A stretch of DNA of 64,000 nt from Amycolatopsis benzoatilytica AK 16/65 (lineage in GTDB: Bacteria > Actinomycetota > Actinomycetes > Mycobacteriales > Pseudonocardiaceae). Below the pieces are notes generated by a model that made no database searches, was not told the origin of the DNA, and saw nothing but the letters and a program-made list of their open reading frames with translations. Both the position numbers and the translations under genes were made by a program. Within the stretch, counting starts at the first letter, position 1. Each line of letters starts with the position of its first letter. Below are positions 9,550-17,546 of the stretch, one piece after another. The stretch lies in assembly GCF_000383915.1 (NCBI RefSeq), contig NZ_KB912942.1, forward strand, positions 3,207,195 through 3,271,194, in the 5' to 3' direction.

Positions 9550-10305
9550 TCAGAGCCGCCGGGCGAGATGCAGCGTCAGGTCGGCGACGACTTCGACGGT
9601 CTCCGGGAGAACGTCCCGGATCCGCTGGAAAACCCTTTCCCGCACCGGAATCGGCAGCATCAGGTAGGCCGAAACGGTGGACAGCCGGGCGACGTACTCG
9701 CCCGCGGGCACCGTCAGCCGCCGCGCGAGGACGACCTGGCGGACGTCGGCGAACAGCTCGGACCGGTCGAGCTCCGTGCCCGGCCACTGCAGCTCGTCAC
9801 CGGCCGGCGTGCCGTCCGGCGACGGGATCTCGTCGCTTTCCGCAAACGGCGCGAGCGCGACTTGGATCGCTTGCGCCACAACGGGATCAGCCGGACGGGC
9901 CGGGCTGCCGAAGGAAGCGAACGTCCCGCCGGGCGCGAGCAGCGCGGCGATCCGCGGCCATCGCCGGTCCTCGTCTGTCCAGTGCAGCGCCGCGGCCGCG
10001 TACACCAGGTCGTGCCGCCGCTGCGACCGCAGATCCTCCAGCGCCGCTTCCCGCGTTTCGACGCCGGGCACCCGCTTGCGCAGTTCGGCGAGCATCGCCG
10101 GATCCGGGTCAGTCGCGGTGACCGCGATCCCCCGCGCCGCGAACAGCCTGGTCGCTTTCCCGGTGCCCGCACCGATTTCGAGGGCGGCCCGGACCGGCTT
10201 GCCCGCGTAGGCCAGCACCGTATCGGCTAGCTCGGCCGGATACCCCAGCCGGTACCGCTCGTACGACTCGGCCACCTGCCCGAAACTCAGCGCGCGCTCG
10301 CCCAT
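9550..10305 (-). CDS. Class I SAM-dependent methyltransferase
   Basis: 251 residues. SAM-binding motif I is [16 protein letters not shown], followed by an acidic loop (TATDPDPAM) and the [13 protein letters not shown] segment of the methyltransferase 11/25 families, which methylate small molecules. ATG 10305 (MGERALSF) is used; another ATG lies three codons upstream (10314) and neither has a clear ribosome site. It converges with dinB and diverges from ahcY; being next to the SAH-removing enzyme is suggestive but not proof of a link. Substrate unknown. Confidence 0.82.
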   Translation of the reverse strand: MGERALSFGQVAESYERYRLGYPAELADTVLAYAGKPVRAALEIGAGTGKATRLFAARGIAVTATDPDPAMLAELRKRVPGVETREAALEDLRSQRRHDLVYAAAALHWTDEDRRWPRIAALLAPGGTFASFGSPARPADPVVAQAIQVALAPFAESDEIPSPDGTPAGDELQWPGTELDRSELFADVRQVVLARRLTVPAGEYVARLSTVSAYLMLPIPVRERVFQRIRDVLPETVEVVADLTLHLARRL

Positions 10306-10418
10306 GCCCGGCATTCTCGCCTGATCCGGTTCTGCCCGCCTCACCTTTCGGACGCCGCTCGCCGCGTCCGCGTTTCGCCCTGCTCGAAAAACCCGGAAAG
10401 CCCTGGAAAGGAACGCTC

Positions 10419-11879
10419 ATGGCACCCGCCTCGCGCACTGTCGACGGTCTCGAATTCGCCGTCGCCGACCTGTCGCTCGCCGCGGCCGGACGCACCCAGC
10501 TCGACCTCGCCGAGCACGAGATGCCCGGACTGATGGCCATCCGCCGCGAATTCGCCCCGACTCAGCCGCTCAAGGGCGCGCGCATCGCCGGGTCGCTGCA
10601 CCTGACCGTGCAGACCGCGGTGCTGATCGAAACCCTGGTAGCGCTCGGCGCGCAGGTGCGCTGGGTGTCCTGCAACATCTTCTCCACCCAGGACGAGGCC
10701 GCCGCGGCGGTCGTCGTCGGTCCGGACGGAACGCCAGAACACCCGGAAGGCACTCCGGTCTTCGCCTGGAAGGGCGAAACCCTCGAGGAATACTGGTGGT
10801 GCACCGACCAGCTGTTCCGCTTCCCCGGCGGCGAGGCGGCGAACATGATCCTGGACGACGGAGGCGACGCCACCCTGCTCGTCCACAAGGGAGCCGAGTT
10901 CGAAGCGGCCGGCGCGGTGCCCGCCCCGCACGAGGACGACCCGGAGGAGTACCGGATCATCCTGCGGACCCTGGCGGCCAGCCTCGCCGCCGATCCCCGG
11001 CGGTTCACCCGGATCGCCGCCGGCATGCGCGGAGTCACCGAAGAGACCACCAACGGCGTCAAGCGGCTCTACCAGCTCGCCGCCTCCGGCGCGCTGCTGT
11101 TCCCGGCGATGAACGTCAACGACTCGGTCACCAAGTCGAAATTCGACAACAAGTACGGGATCCGGCACTCGCTCCCGGACGGCCTCAACCGCGGCACCGA
11201 CGTGATGATCGGCGGCAAGTTCGCCGTCGTGTGCGGATACGGCGACGTCGGCAAGGGAGCGGCCGAAGCACTGCGCGGGCAGGGCGCGCGGGTCGCGGTG
11301 ACCGAGATCGACCCGATCTGCGCGCTGCAGGCGGCGATGGACGGGCTGGAGGTGGTCGAACTGGACGACGTCGTCGAGCGCGCGGACATTTTCCTGACCA
11401 CCACCGGGAACTTCGGCATCATCTCGGCCGCGCAGATGTCCCGGATGAAGCATCAGGCGATCGTCGCGAACGTCGGCCACTTCGACAACGAGATCGACAT
11501 GGCCGGCCTCGCGCGAATGCCCGGCGTGGTGAAGGCCGAGGTGAAGCCGCAGGTGCACACCTGGCGGTTCCCGGACGGGCACGCGATCATCGTGCTGTCC
11601 GAGGGCCGGCTGATGAACCTCGGCAACGCGACCGGGCACCCGTCGTTCGTGATGTCCGCGTCGTTCGCCAACCAGGTGCTCGCGCAGATCGAGCTGTTCG
11701 CCAAGCCAGGCGAGTACCCGACCGGCGTGCACCGGCTGCCGAAGCAGCTGGACGAGAAGGTCGCCCGGCTGCACCTCGACGCGCTGGGCGTGCGGCTGAC
11801 GAAGCTGAGCAAGCAGCAGGCGGACTACCTCGGCGTCGATGTCGACGGTCCGTACAAACTGGACCACTACCGGTACTGA
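10419..11879 (+). CDS. ahcY: Adenosylhomocysteinase
   Basis: 486 residues, full length for the bacterial form. It hydrolyses S-adenosylhomocysteine to adenosine and homocysteine, relieving product inhibition of methyltransferases. Visible features include [32 protein letters not shown], the NAD-binding GYGDVGKG and the C-terminal KLDHYRY, which carries the Lys and Tyr that close over NAD in the tetramer. AAAGGA lies 7 bases before ATG 10419. There is no recognisable riboswitch upstream. Confidence 0.97.
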   Translation: MAPASRTVDGLEFAVADLSLAAAGRTQLDLAEHEMPGLMAIRREFAPTQPLKGARIAGSLHLTVQTAVLIETLVALGAQVRWVSCNIFSTQDEAAAAVVVGPDGTPEHPEGTPVFAWKGETLEEYWWCTDQLFRFPGGEAANMILDDGGDATLLVHKGAEFEAAGAVPAPHEDDPEEYRIILRTLAASLAADPRRFTRIAAGMRGVTEETTNGVKRLYQLAASGALLFPAMNVNDSVTKSKFDNKYGIRHSLPDGLNRGTDVMIGGKFAVVCGYGDVGKGAAEALRGQGARVAVTEIDPICALQAAMDGLEVVELDDVVERADIFLTTTGNFGIISAAQMSRMKHQAIVANVGHFDNEIDMAGLARMPGVVKAEVKPQVHTWRFPDGHAIIVLSEGRLMNLGNATGHPSFVMSASFANQVLAQIELFAKPGEYPTGVHRLPKQLDEKVARLHLDALGVRLTKLSKQQADYLGVDVDGPYKLDHYRY

Positions 11880-12025
11880 CCGGGGACCGGATACCCCCGA
11901 ACGGAGCAGCGACTGGTCCGAATGCCGCCGTTTCCGCCCGGGCCGGACGGGAGATCCGTGAAGGGCGCGCACCGACTGCCCGGCATCCGCCCGGCGGCGA
12001 TCCACTGTTCGAAGGAGACCGCCTC

Positions 12026-12181
12026 GTGCTCGTTCTCGGAGTTATTCTGCTCGTCCTCGGATTCCTCTTCAGCATCCCGGTCCTCTGGACGATCGGGATC
12101 ATCCTGGCCGTCGCCGGCGCGGTGCTGGCCGTGGCCGGGGCGACCGGCCGCCGGATCGGCGGCCGCGCGCATTGGTACTGA
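12026..12181 (+). CDS. DUF6131-like small hydrophobic protein
   Basis: 51 residues, almost all membrane: LVLVLGVILLVLGFLFSIPV and a second hydrophobic stretch, then a basic tail ending GRAHWY. It resembles the tiny DUF6131 proteins of actinobacteria, whose function is unknown. GTG 12026 follows GAAGGAGA, nearly the same ribosome site as the DUF3040 gene. An imperfect stress-type box pair (GTTT-N15-GGGAGA, 11930-11954) lies upstream, with a poor -10. Confidence 0.7.
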   Translation: MLVLGVILLVLGFLFSIPVLWTIGIILAVAGAVLAVAGATGRRIGGRAHWY

Positions 12182-12206
12182 TGCGAAAGGGAGTACCGGC
12201 ACGAAA

Positions 12207-12249
12207 GGGGTCCTCCGGCTCCGAGGGGGAGGGAGAGCCGAAGGACCCC
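12207..12249 (+). terminator. Hairpin terminator
   Basis: Arms 12207-12221 and 12235-12249 pair at 14 of 15 positions (GGGGTCCTCCGGCTC against its near complement), with a 13-base loop. It lies 25 bases after the small hydrophobic protein and between convergent genes. Confidence 0.7.
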
Positions 12250-12291
12250 CGGTAGTGTTAGCACATCGCCAAGCAGCTTGTACACGGCCGC

Positions 12292-12307
12292 CTACCCGAT
12301 CGGGTAG
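12292..12307. promoter_or_regulatory. 16-base perfect palindrome
   Basis: CTACCCGATCGGGTAG is fully self-complementary with no loop. It looks like a dimeric regulator site, yet it lies between the 3' ends of two convergent genes, so its role is unclear. Confidence 0.3.
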
Positions 12308-12351
12308 AGATCAGCGGCCGGGCGGGCCGCCGCACCCAGGGTCGACGAAGG

Positions 12352-12558
12352 TCAGGAAGCCTGGCGCAGCAACGGTTTCGCCGCCCCGGTGCAGGCGCAG
12401 TCCGCGTCCAGGGTGTGACAGTCGATGATCAGCCCGTGCCGGACCCGGTCGAGGTCGGTGCAGGACGGGTCGGTGCACTCGGCGAATCCGTGGTCCGGGT
12501 GCACCACCAGGGTGCCGTGACAGTGGTCGAGTTTGCTGGTGCAGAACGCGCACTCCAT
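12352..12558 (-). CDS. Small cysteine-rich protein, probable metal binder
   Basis: 68 residues with eight cysteines (3, 6, 13, 28, 33, 47, 54, 56) and several histidines, including a CAFC knuckle at the N terminus and DCAC near the end. The pattern suggests one or two structural zinc sites; I do not recognise a named family. ATG 12558 is chosen because the Cys-rich part begins there and GGAAGGCGG lies upstream. It precedes Ku on the map but is a separate unit on the same strand. Confidence 0.65.
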   Translation of the reverse strand: MECAFCTSKLDHCHGTLVVHPDHGFAECTDPSCTDLDRVRHGLIIDCHTLDADCACTGAAKPLLRQAS

Positions 12559-12756
12559 GCTCAGCCGCCTTCCGCTTCGGTGTTCGTGGCCGCCGGCCCC
12601 GAAACTCCCGGACCGGACGGCTCCTTGGTACCACTGGAAAAGCGGCGGCCCGGGAAAACCGGCGGCGTGTCGGCCCACTCGGTCCGGTGAACTGCGTGCA
12701 ACCCCCTCACGCGGTGTGACGAACCGGGTTTCCGGACGACAGCGGCGAAATCGCGG

Positions 12757-13647
12757 TCAGGCGCTCTTCGACCGCCGGGCCGGTTTCTTCGCCGCCGGCT
12801 TCGCGTCTTCCGCCTTCGCTTCCTTGGTCTCCTCAGACTTCGCCGTCTTCGCCGTCTTCGCCGGGCGGCGGCTCTTCTTGGCCGCCGAGACGCTGGCCTC
12901 CAGAGCCGCCATCAGGTCGACGACCTCGGCCTTCTCCCCTTGCCGCGGCACGCGGGCGGTCTCGCCGCCGCCCGCCTTCGCCTCGATCATCGCCTCGAGC
13001 GCCTCGCGGTAGGCATCGGAGTACTTCTCCGGCTCGAACACCGGCTCGGACAGCGAGTCGATCAGCGAGCCCGCCATCGTCACCTCCTGCGGCCGGACCT
13101 GCGGCGGATCCTCGTGCAGGAACGGGAAATCCGGGACCCGGACCTCGTCGGCCCACAGCATGGTGGTCATCACCAGCACGTCGTCCACCACCCGCAGCAG
13201 CGCCAGGCTCTCCCGCTGGCGCACCGCGACCTTCGCGATCGCGACGTGGCTCGCCTTCTGCAGCGCGTCGCGCAGCACCACATACGGCTTCACCGCGTTC
13301 TTCTGCGGCTCCAGGTAGTAGCTGCGATCGAACCGGATCGGGTCGATCGACTCCAGCGGCACGAACTCCAGCACGTCGATCGCATGCTGCGTAGGCAGCG
13401 GCAGGTCGGCCAGGTCGGCGTCGGTGATCACGACCATCTCGCCGTCCGGCAGCTCGTAGCCCTTGGCGATGTCGGCGTAGGGCACCTCCTCGCCGTCGAT
13501 CGAGCAGAACCGCTTGTACCGGATGCGCCCGCCGTCGGCGACGTGCACCTGGCGCAGCGACACGTTCTTGTTCTCGGTCGCCGCGTACAGCTGGATCGGG
13601 ATGCTGACCAGCCCGAAGGACACCGAGCCCTTCCACATCGACCGCAT
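12757..13647 (-). CDS. ku: Ku family DNA end-binding protein
   Basis: 296 residues. A homodimeric ring that binds DNA double-strand ends and recruits LigD for non-homologous end joining. The start MRSMWKGSVSFGLVSIPI is the family hallmark, and the Ku core extends to about residue 250. It ends in a Lys/Ala-rich tail (AKKSRRPAKTAKTAKSEETK and on), as in other actinobacterial Ku proteins, where such tails bind DNA. ATG 13647 is preferred over an upstream GTG because GGAGG sits 8 bases before it. No ligD gene is in the window. Confidence 0.95.
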   Translation of the reverse strand: MRSMWKGSVSFGLVSIPIQLYAATENKNVSLRQVHVADGGRIRYKRFCSIDGEEVPYADIAKGYELPDGEMVVITDADLADLPLPTQHAIDVLEFVPLESIDPIRFDRSYYLEPQKNAVKPYVVLRDALQKASHVAIAKVAVRQRESLALLRVVDDVLVMTTMLWADEVRVPDFPFLHEDPPQVRPQEVTMAGSLIDSLSEPVFEPEKYSDAYREALEAMIEAKAGGGETARVPRQGEKAEVVDLMAALEASVSAAKKSRRPAKTAKTAKSEETKEAKAEDAKPAAKKPARRSKSA

Positions 13648-13744
13648 GCCGCGCACCTCCGCCGCGTCGCCGGTACGTACTCACGCTCGGTGACCACCGT
13701 AGCCGCGATCGGCGCGTTGCGACAGTCGTCGCAGGTCGAGGGCG

Positions 13745-14689
13745 TTATCCGCACCGGGCGCGCAACCAGTTCCGGGCGGCGGCTTCCGGATCCGCGGACG
13801 GGAAGTCCGGCGGGATCGGGCTGTTGCCGCAGGCCCGGCCGGTCCGGTCCACCGCGACTGAGGTGGTGACGAGCAGCTTGGCGCCGTCGGCGAGCGGGTA
13901 CACCTCGTTGCCGGTCGCGTACCCGGCGGTCGGCGCGCCGAAAACGGCGCTGCGGCCCAGTCCGCGCAGAGCGATCAGCGTCATCTCGCCCGAACTGCCG
14001 GTGTCTCGCGAGGTCAGGACGGCGATCGGCGGCTTGGGGCGGGACAACCGCACCGGATTGGTTTCCGCCTCTGCTGTGCCGTCCAGCAGAGCTTGACCGC
14101 CGCGGACGGACCAGGCCCTCGAAGCGATCCCCGGACCGGCGAACGAGCCGATGTCGCCGTCGCCGAGCAGCGGTGCCAGCACGGTCAGCATCGGCCACAT
14201 GTCGCCGCCGGTGTTGCGACGCAAATCAACGATCCAGCCGCAGGACGCCTGCGCTTGCACCGACCGCAGCGCCGCGATGCCCGCGTCGAGATAACGCCGC
14301 TCCCCCGCCGGATCCGCGACGAAACCCGGGATTACGAGCGTCGCGATCGCGTCCGCCGCCCGGCTCCGCGGAACCGGGATCCCCGCCGGCGCGGGCGGCT
14401 GAGCCTGGCTCGGATCGAGCAGCACGGTATGCGGATTGCCGAGGTCCGCGATCGTCTTCCGGATCACCGGATAGGTCTGGCTCGGCACCAGAAATCCCTC
14501 CGTGGCCCGCACTGCGTCGGCTTCGGTGCGCGGCCAGTCCAGCCGCTCCCGGTCGATCGAGTGCGCGCGCAGCAGACGCAGCGCCCGCAGCAGATACGCC
14601 TGCGGACTAGCTGCGTCCGGCACCGGTCCTGGCGCGGCGGCGGCCAGCGCGCCGCCGAGCAGCGCCAGCACGGCGAGCGCCCTCCTCAT
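13745..14689 (-). CDS. Exported S41-family (C-terminal processing type) peptidase-like protein
   Basis: 314 residues. Residues 1-25 are a signal peptide (MRRALAVLALLGGALAAAAP). The core has WIVDLRRNTGGDMWPML and the SRDTGSSGEMTLIAL segment, where the S41 catalytic serine is expected in GSSGE; no PDZ domain is evident. Likely a secreted or envelope-attached serine peptidase of unknown target. The start codon overlaps the stop of the upstream VOC gene (ATGA), so translation is coupled. Confidence 0.82.
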   Translation of the reverse strand: MRRALAVLALLGGALAAAAPGPVPDAASPQAYLLRALRLLRAHSIDRERLDWPRTEADAVRATEGFLVPSQTYPVIRKTIADLGNPHTVLLDPSQAQPPAPAGIPVPRSRAADAIATLVIPGFVADPAGERRYLDAGIAALRSVQAQASCGWIVDLRRNTGGDMWPMLTVLAPLLGDGDIGSFAGPGIASRAWSVRGGQALLDGTAEAETNPVRLSRPKPPIAVLTSRDTGSSGEMTLIALRGLGRSAVFGAPTAGYATGNEVYPLADGAKLLVTTSVAVDRTGRACGNSPIPPDFPSADPEAAARNWLRARCG

Positions 14690-15051
14690 CCCGGCGTGCC
14701 CGGGAAGTACGGGTTCTCGATCACCCCCACCAGGTTCCCGTCCGGAGCCCGCACCAGTGCGGTGCGTATCCCGCCGCCGAAGTCGGTCACCTTCGCGTGC
14801 TCGGTCGCGCCCTCCCCGAGCAGCCCGCGCACCGCCTCGTCCACGTCCGGCACGCCCCAGTACGTCACCGGGCCGTCGCCGTTCTCCGCCCGGCCCTGCG
14901 GATCCAGCGCCAGTTCGTAACCGTGCACGCTGAACCCGACATAGAACGGCTCGTCGAAGTAAGGCGCGATGCCGAGAACCCGGGTCCACCACTGCTTGGC
15001 GGCGGCCAGATCGTCGACCGGATACACGATCGTGCGCAGTCCCTCGAACAT
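14686..15051 (-). CDS. VOC (glyoxalase/bleomycin resistance) family protein
   Basis: 121 residues with the paired beta-alpha-beta-beta-beta layout of the vicinal oxygen chelate fold: FEGLRTIVYPVDDLAAAKQW at the N terminus and TALVRAPDGNLVGVIENP at the end. Substrate unknown; such small proteins bind metals or sequester drugs. ATG 15051 has AGGA 7 bases upstream. It overlaps the S41 peptidase start by four bases and diverges from the TetR gene across an unusually AT-rich 97-base gap. Confidence 0.85.
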   Translation of the reverse strand: MFEGLRTIVYPVDDLAAAKQWWTRVLGIAPYFDEPFYVGFSVHGYELALDPQGRAENGDGPVTYWGVPDVDEAVRGLLGEGATEHAKVTDFGGGIRTALVRAPDGNLVGVIENPYFPGTPG

Positions 15052-15135
15052 GTGTTCATCCTGGCATAGACTGGGTGCGTAGACCGAAACTTTTCGCGTT
15101 CCGCATATTTTTTCGCACCCCGCAACTTTCGCTGC

Positions 15136-15141
15136 TACGCT
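15136..15141 (+). promoter_or_regulatory. -10 box of a probable leaderless transcript (tetR)
   Basis: TACGCT ends 7 bases before GTG 15149. No ribosome-binding site precedes the gene. Confidence 0.5.
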
Positions 15142-15148
15142 GGTCGCC

Positions 15149-15772
15149 GTGACCTCGACTGCACCAGTGGGCCTTCGCGAGCGCAAAAAACGAGCCGCGC
15201 GGCAGGCGCTGGCCCAAGCGGCACTGCGGATCGCCCTCGAACGGGGCGTCGACCAGCTGCGGGTCGAGGACATCGCGAACGAGGTGGGCGTCTCGGCGCG
15301 CACCTTCAACAACTATTTCTCGAGCAAGGAGGAGGCAGTCTGCTCGTTCATCGTCGAGCACCAGGAGCGCGTGCGGGAGGCGCTGCTGGCCCGGCCCGCT
15401 GACGAACCGCTGTGGGCGGCCGTGGTCAACGCCGCGGTCGACCGCTACGCCGAGGGCGACGGTCCCCAGCGCGAGGACGTGTGGCGGATGCGCGACATGA
15501 TGCAGAACACCGCGCTGTTCAGCGAGATGCTGCGGGCGCACGCCACCGTCGAACGCGTGCTGTCCGAAGCCATCCTCGAGCGGGCGGGCAAGCAGGCAAA
15601 TCCGTTGCACGCCCGGATGATGGCGAGCATTGTGCAAGGCGCCAGCCGCGTCGCCTTCGACACCTGGCTCAACGGGGCCGTCGAAGACGACTTCCTGCCG
15701 ATCTTCACCGGTCTCCTGCGGGAGGCAGCAGCCGGGATGCCGGCACTCGCCGCGGCCGCCGCGGCGCGCTAG
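15149..15772 (+). CDS. TetR family regulator, probable controller of the adjacent ABC exporter
   Basis: 207 residues. The N-terminal helix-turn-helix is clear (LRVEDIANEVGVSARTFNNY, with FSSKEEAV after it), and a helical ligand-binding domain with an Ala-rich tail follows. The ABC exporter genes begin 40 bases downstream on the same strand, so this is likely an autoregulated repressor released by an exporter substrate (inference). Start chosen by the -10 box 7 bases upstream and the position of the HTH. Confidence 0.88.
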   Translation: MTSTAPVGLRERKKRAARQALAQAALRIALERGVDQLRVEDIANEVGVSARTFNNYFSSKEEAVCSFIVEHQERVREALLARPADEPLWAAVVNAAVDRYAEGDGPQREDVWRMRDMMQNTALFSEMLRAHATVERVLSEAILERAGKQANPLHARMMASIVQGASRVAFDTWLNGAVEDDFLPIFTGLLREAAAGMPALAAAAAAR

Positions 15773-15812
15773 ACCCGAACCGAACACTCTTCACCTGGGG
15801 GAGAAACCGACC

Positions 15813-17546
15813 GTGCTGGTCAAACTCATGCGCATGCACCTGCGCCCGTACCGGGGCGCGCTGTGGCTCGTCGTGCTGCTGCAGCTGGTGCAGACGATCG
15901 CCGGGCTGTACTTGCCCACGCTCAACGCCGACATCATCGACAGCGGCCTCGTCAAGGGCGACACCGGCTACATCATGCGGACCGGCGGCTTCATGCTGCT
16001 CGTCACGCTGGTGCAGATCGCCGGGTCGATCGGCGCGGTCTACTACGGCTCCCGGATCGCCGCCGCGGTGGGCCGCGACATCCGGGCCGGCGTCTTCCAC
16101 CGGGTGCAGGACTTCTCCGCCCGGGAAATCGGCCGGTTCGGCACGCCGTCGCTGATCACCCGCACCACCAACGACGTCCAGCAGATCCAGCTGCTGACCG
16201 GGCTCACCTTCACGCTGATGGTGTCCGCGCCGATCATGTGCGTCGGCGGCGTGCTGCTCGCGCTGCAGCAGGACGTGCCGCTGTCCGGTCTGCTCGTGGT
16301 GATCGTTCCGGTGCTGGCCGTCGCCGTCATCACGCTGATCACCCGGATGCGCCCGGGCTTCCGGCTCATGCAGGAGCGCCTGGACAAGATCAACCAAGTG
16401 CTGCGCGAGCAGATCATGGGCGTGCGGGTGGTCCGCGCGTTCGTCCGCGACAGCCACGAGCGGGAACGCTTCGGCCACGCCAACGACGACCTGTACGCGG
16501 TGTCGATGCGGGTCGGCAGGCTGATGGCGCTGATGTTCCCGATCGTCATGCTGGTGATGAACGTGTCCACGGTCGCCGTGCTGTGGTTCGGCGGGCTGCG
16601 CGTGGACAGCGGCAGCATGCAGATCGGCGCGGTCACCGCGTTCATGGCCTACCTGCTGCAGATCCTCGCCTCGGTCATGATGGCCAGCTTCATGTTCATG
16701 ATGGTGCCGCGCGCGGAGGTCAGCGCCGAGCGGATCGCCGAGGTGCTGGACACCGAGTCCAGCGTGCGCCCGCCAGTGCGGCCCAAACCGGCCGGCGCCG
16801 CGAACGGGCACCTGGACATCTCCGCGGTCGAGTTCCGCTACCCCGGTGCCGAAAGGCCGGTCCTGCAGGACGTGTCCCTGTTCGCCCGGCCCGGCGAGAC
16901 CACCGCGATCATCGGCAGCACCGGCAGCGGGAAGACCACTCTGCTCAACCTGATCCCTCGGCTGATGGACGTCACCGCGGGCAGCGTCCGGGTGGACGGC
17001 GTCGACGTGCGCGAGCTCGATCCGGACGCGCTGTCGTCCGCGGTCGGCATGGTTCCGCAGAAGCCGTACCTGTTCTCCGGGACGGTCGCCAGCAACCTGC
17101 GCTACGGCAACCCCGAGGCCACCGACGAGCAGCTGTGGCATGCGCTGGAAGTAGCCCAGGGCAAGGACTTCGTCGAGCGGATGGAACAGGGCCTCGACTC
17201 CCCGATCGCGCAGGGCGGCACGAACGTCTCGGGCGGGCAGCGGCAGCGGCTCGCGATCGCCCGGATGCTGGTGCAGCGACCGGAGATCTACCTGTTCGAC
17301 GACTCGTTCAGCGCACTCGACTACGCCACCGACGCGGCGCTGCGCCGCGCGCTGGCCGACGAAATCAACGACGCCACCGTCGTCATCGTCGCGCAGCGGG
17401 TCAGCACGATCCGCGGCGCGGACCGGATCATCGTGCTCGACGACGGCCGCGTCGTCGGCACCGGAACCCACCACGAGCTGATGGAAACCAACGAGACCTA
17501 CCACGAGATCGTGCTTTCGCAGCTGACCGAGCAGGAGGCGGCGTGA
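15813..17546 (+). CDS. Heterodimeric ABC exporter, subunit 1 (degenerate ATP site)
   Basis: 577 residues: six membrane helices (about 1-310) and a nucleotide-binding domain. Walker A is GSTGSGKTT (about 367-375) and the signature NVSGGQRQR (471-479) is intact. However, Walker B reads IYLFDDSFSALD with Asp497 where the catalytic Glu should be, and the H-loop is VAQR with Gln528 in place of His. These are the marks of the non-hydrolysing half of TM287/288- or LmrCD-type multidrug exporters. GTG 15813 follows GGGGGAG. The stop overlaps the next gene by GTGA. Confidence 0.93.
   Translation: MLVKLMRMHLRPYRGALWLVVLLQLVQTIAGLYLPTLNADIIDSGLVKGDTGYIMRTGGFMLLVTLVQIAGSIGAVYYGSRIAAAVGRDIRAGVFHRVQDFSAREIGRFGTPSLITRTTNDVQQIQLLTGLTFTLMVSAPIMCVGGVLLALQQDVPLSGLLVVIVPVLAVAVITLITRMRPGFRLMQERLDKINQVLREQIMGVRVVRAFVRDSHERERFGHANDDLYAVSMRVGRLMALMFPIVMLVMNVSTVAVLWFGGLRVDSGSMQIGAVTAFMAYLLQILASVMMASFMFMMVPRAEVSAERIAEVLDTESSVRPPVRPKPAGAANGHLDISAVEFRYPGAERPVLQDVSLFARPGETTAIIGSTGSGKTTLLNLIPRLMDVTAGSVRVDGVDVRELDPDALSSAVGMVPQKPYLFSGTVASNLRYGNPEATDEQLWHALEVAQGKDFVERMEQGLDSPIAQGGTNVSGGQRQRLAIARMLVQRPEIYLFDDSFSALDYATDAALRRALADEINDATVVIVAQRVSTIRGADRIIVLDDGRVVGTGTHHELMETNETYHEIVLSQLTEQEAA

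Noticed and set aside
15863..17542. 560-codon upstream extension of ABC subunit 2
   Set aside because: It is out of frame with subunit 1, which is clearly coding there; GTG 17543 overlapping the previous stop is the natural start.
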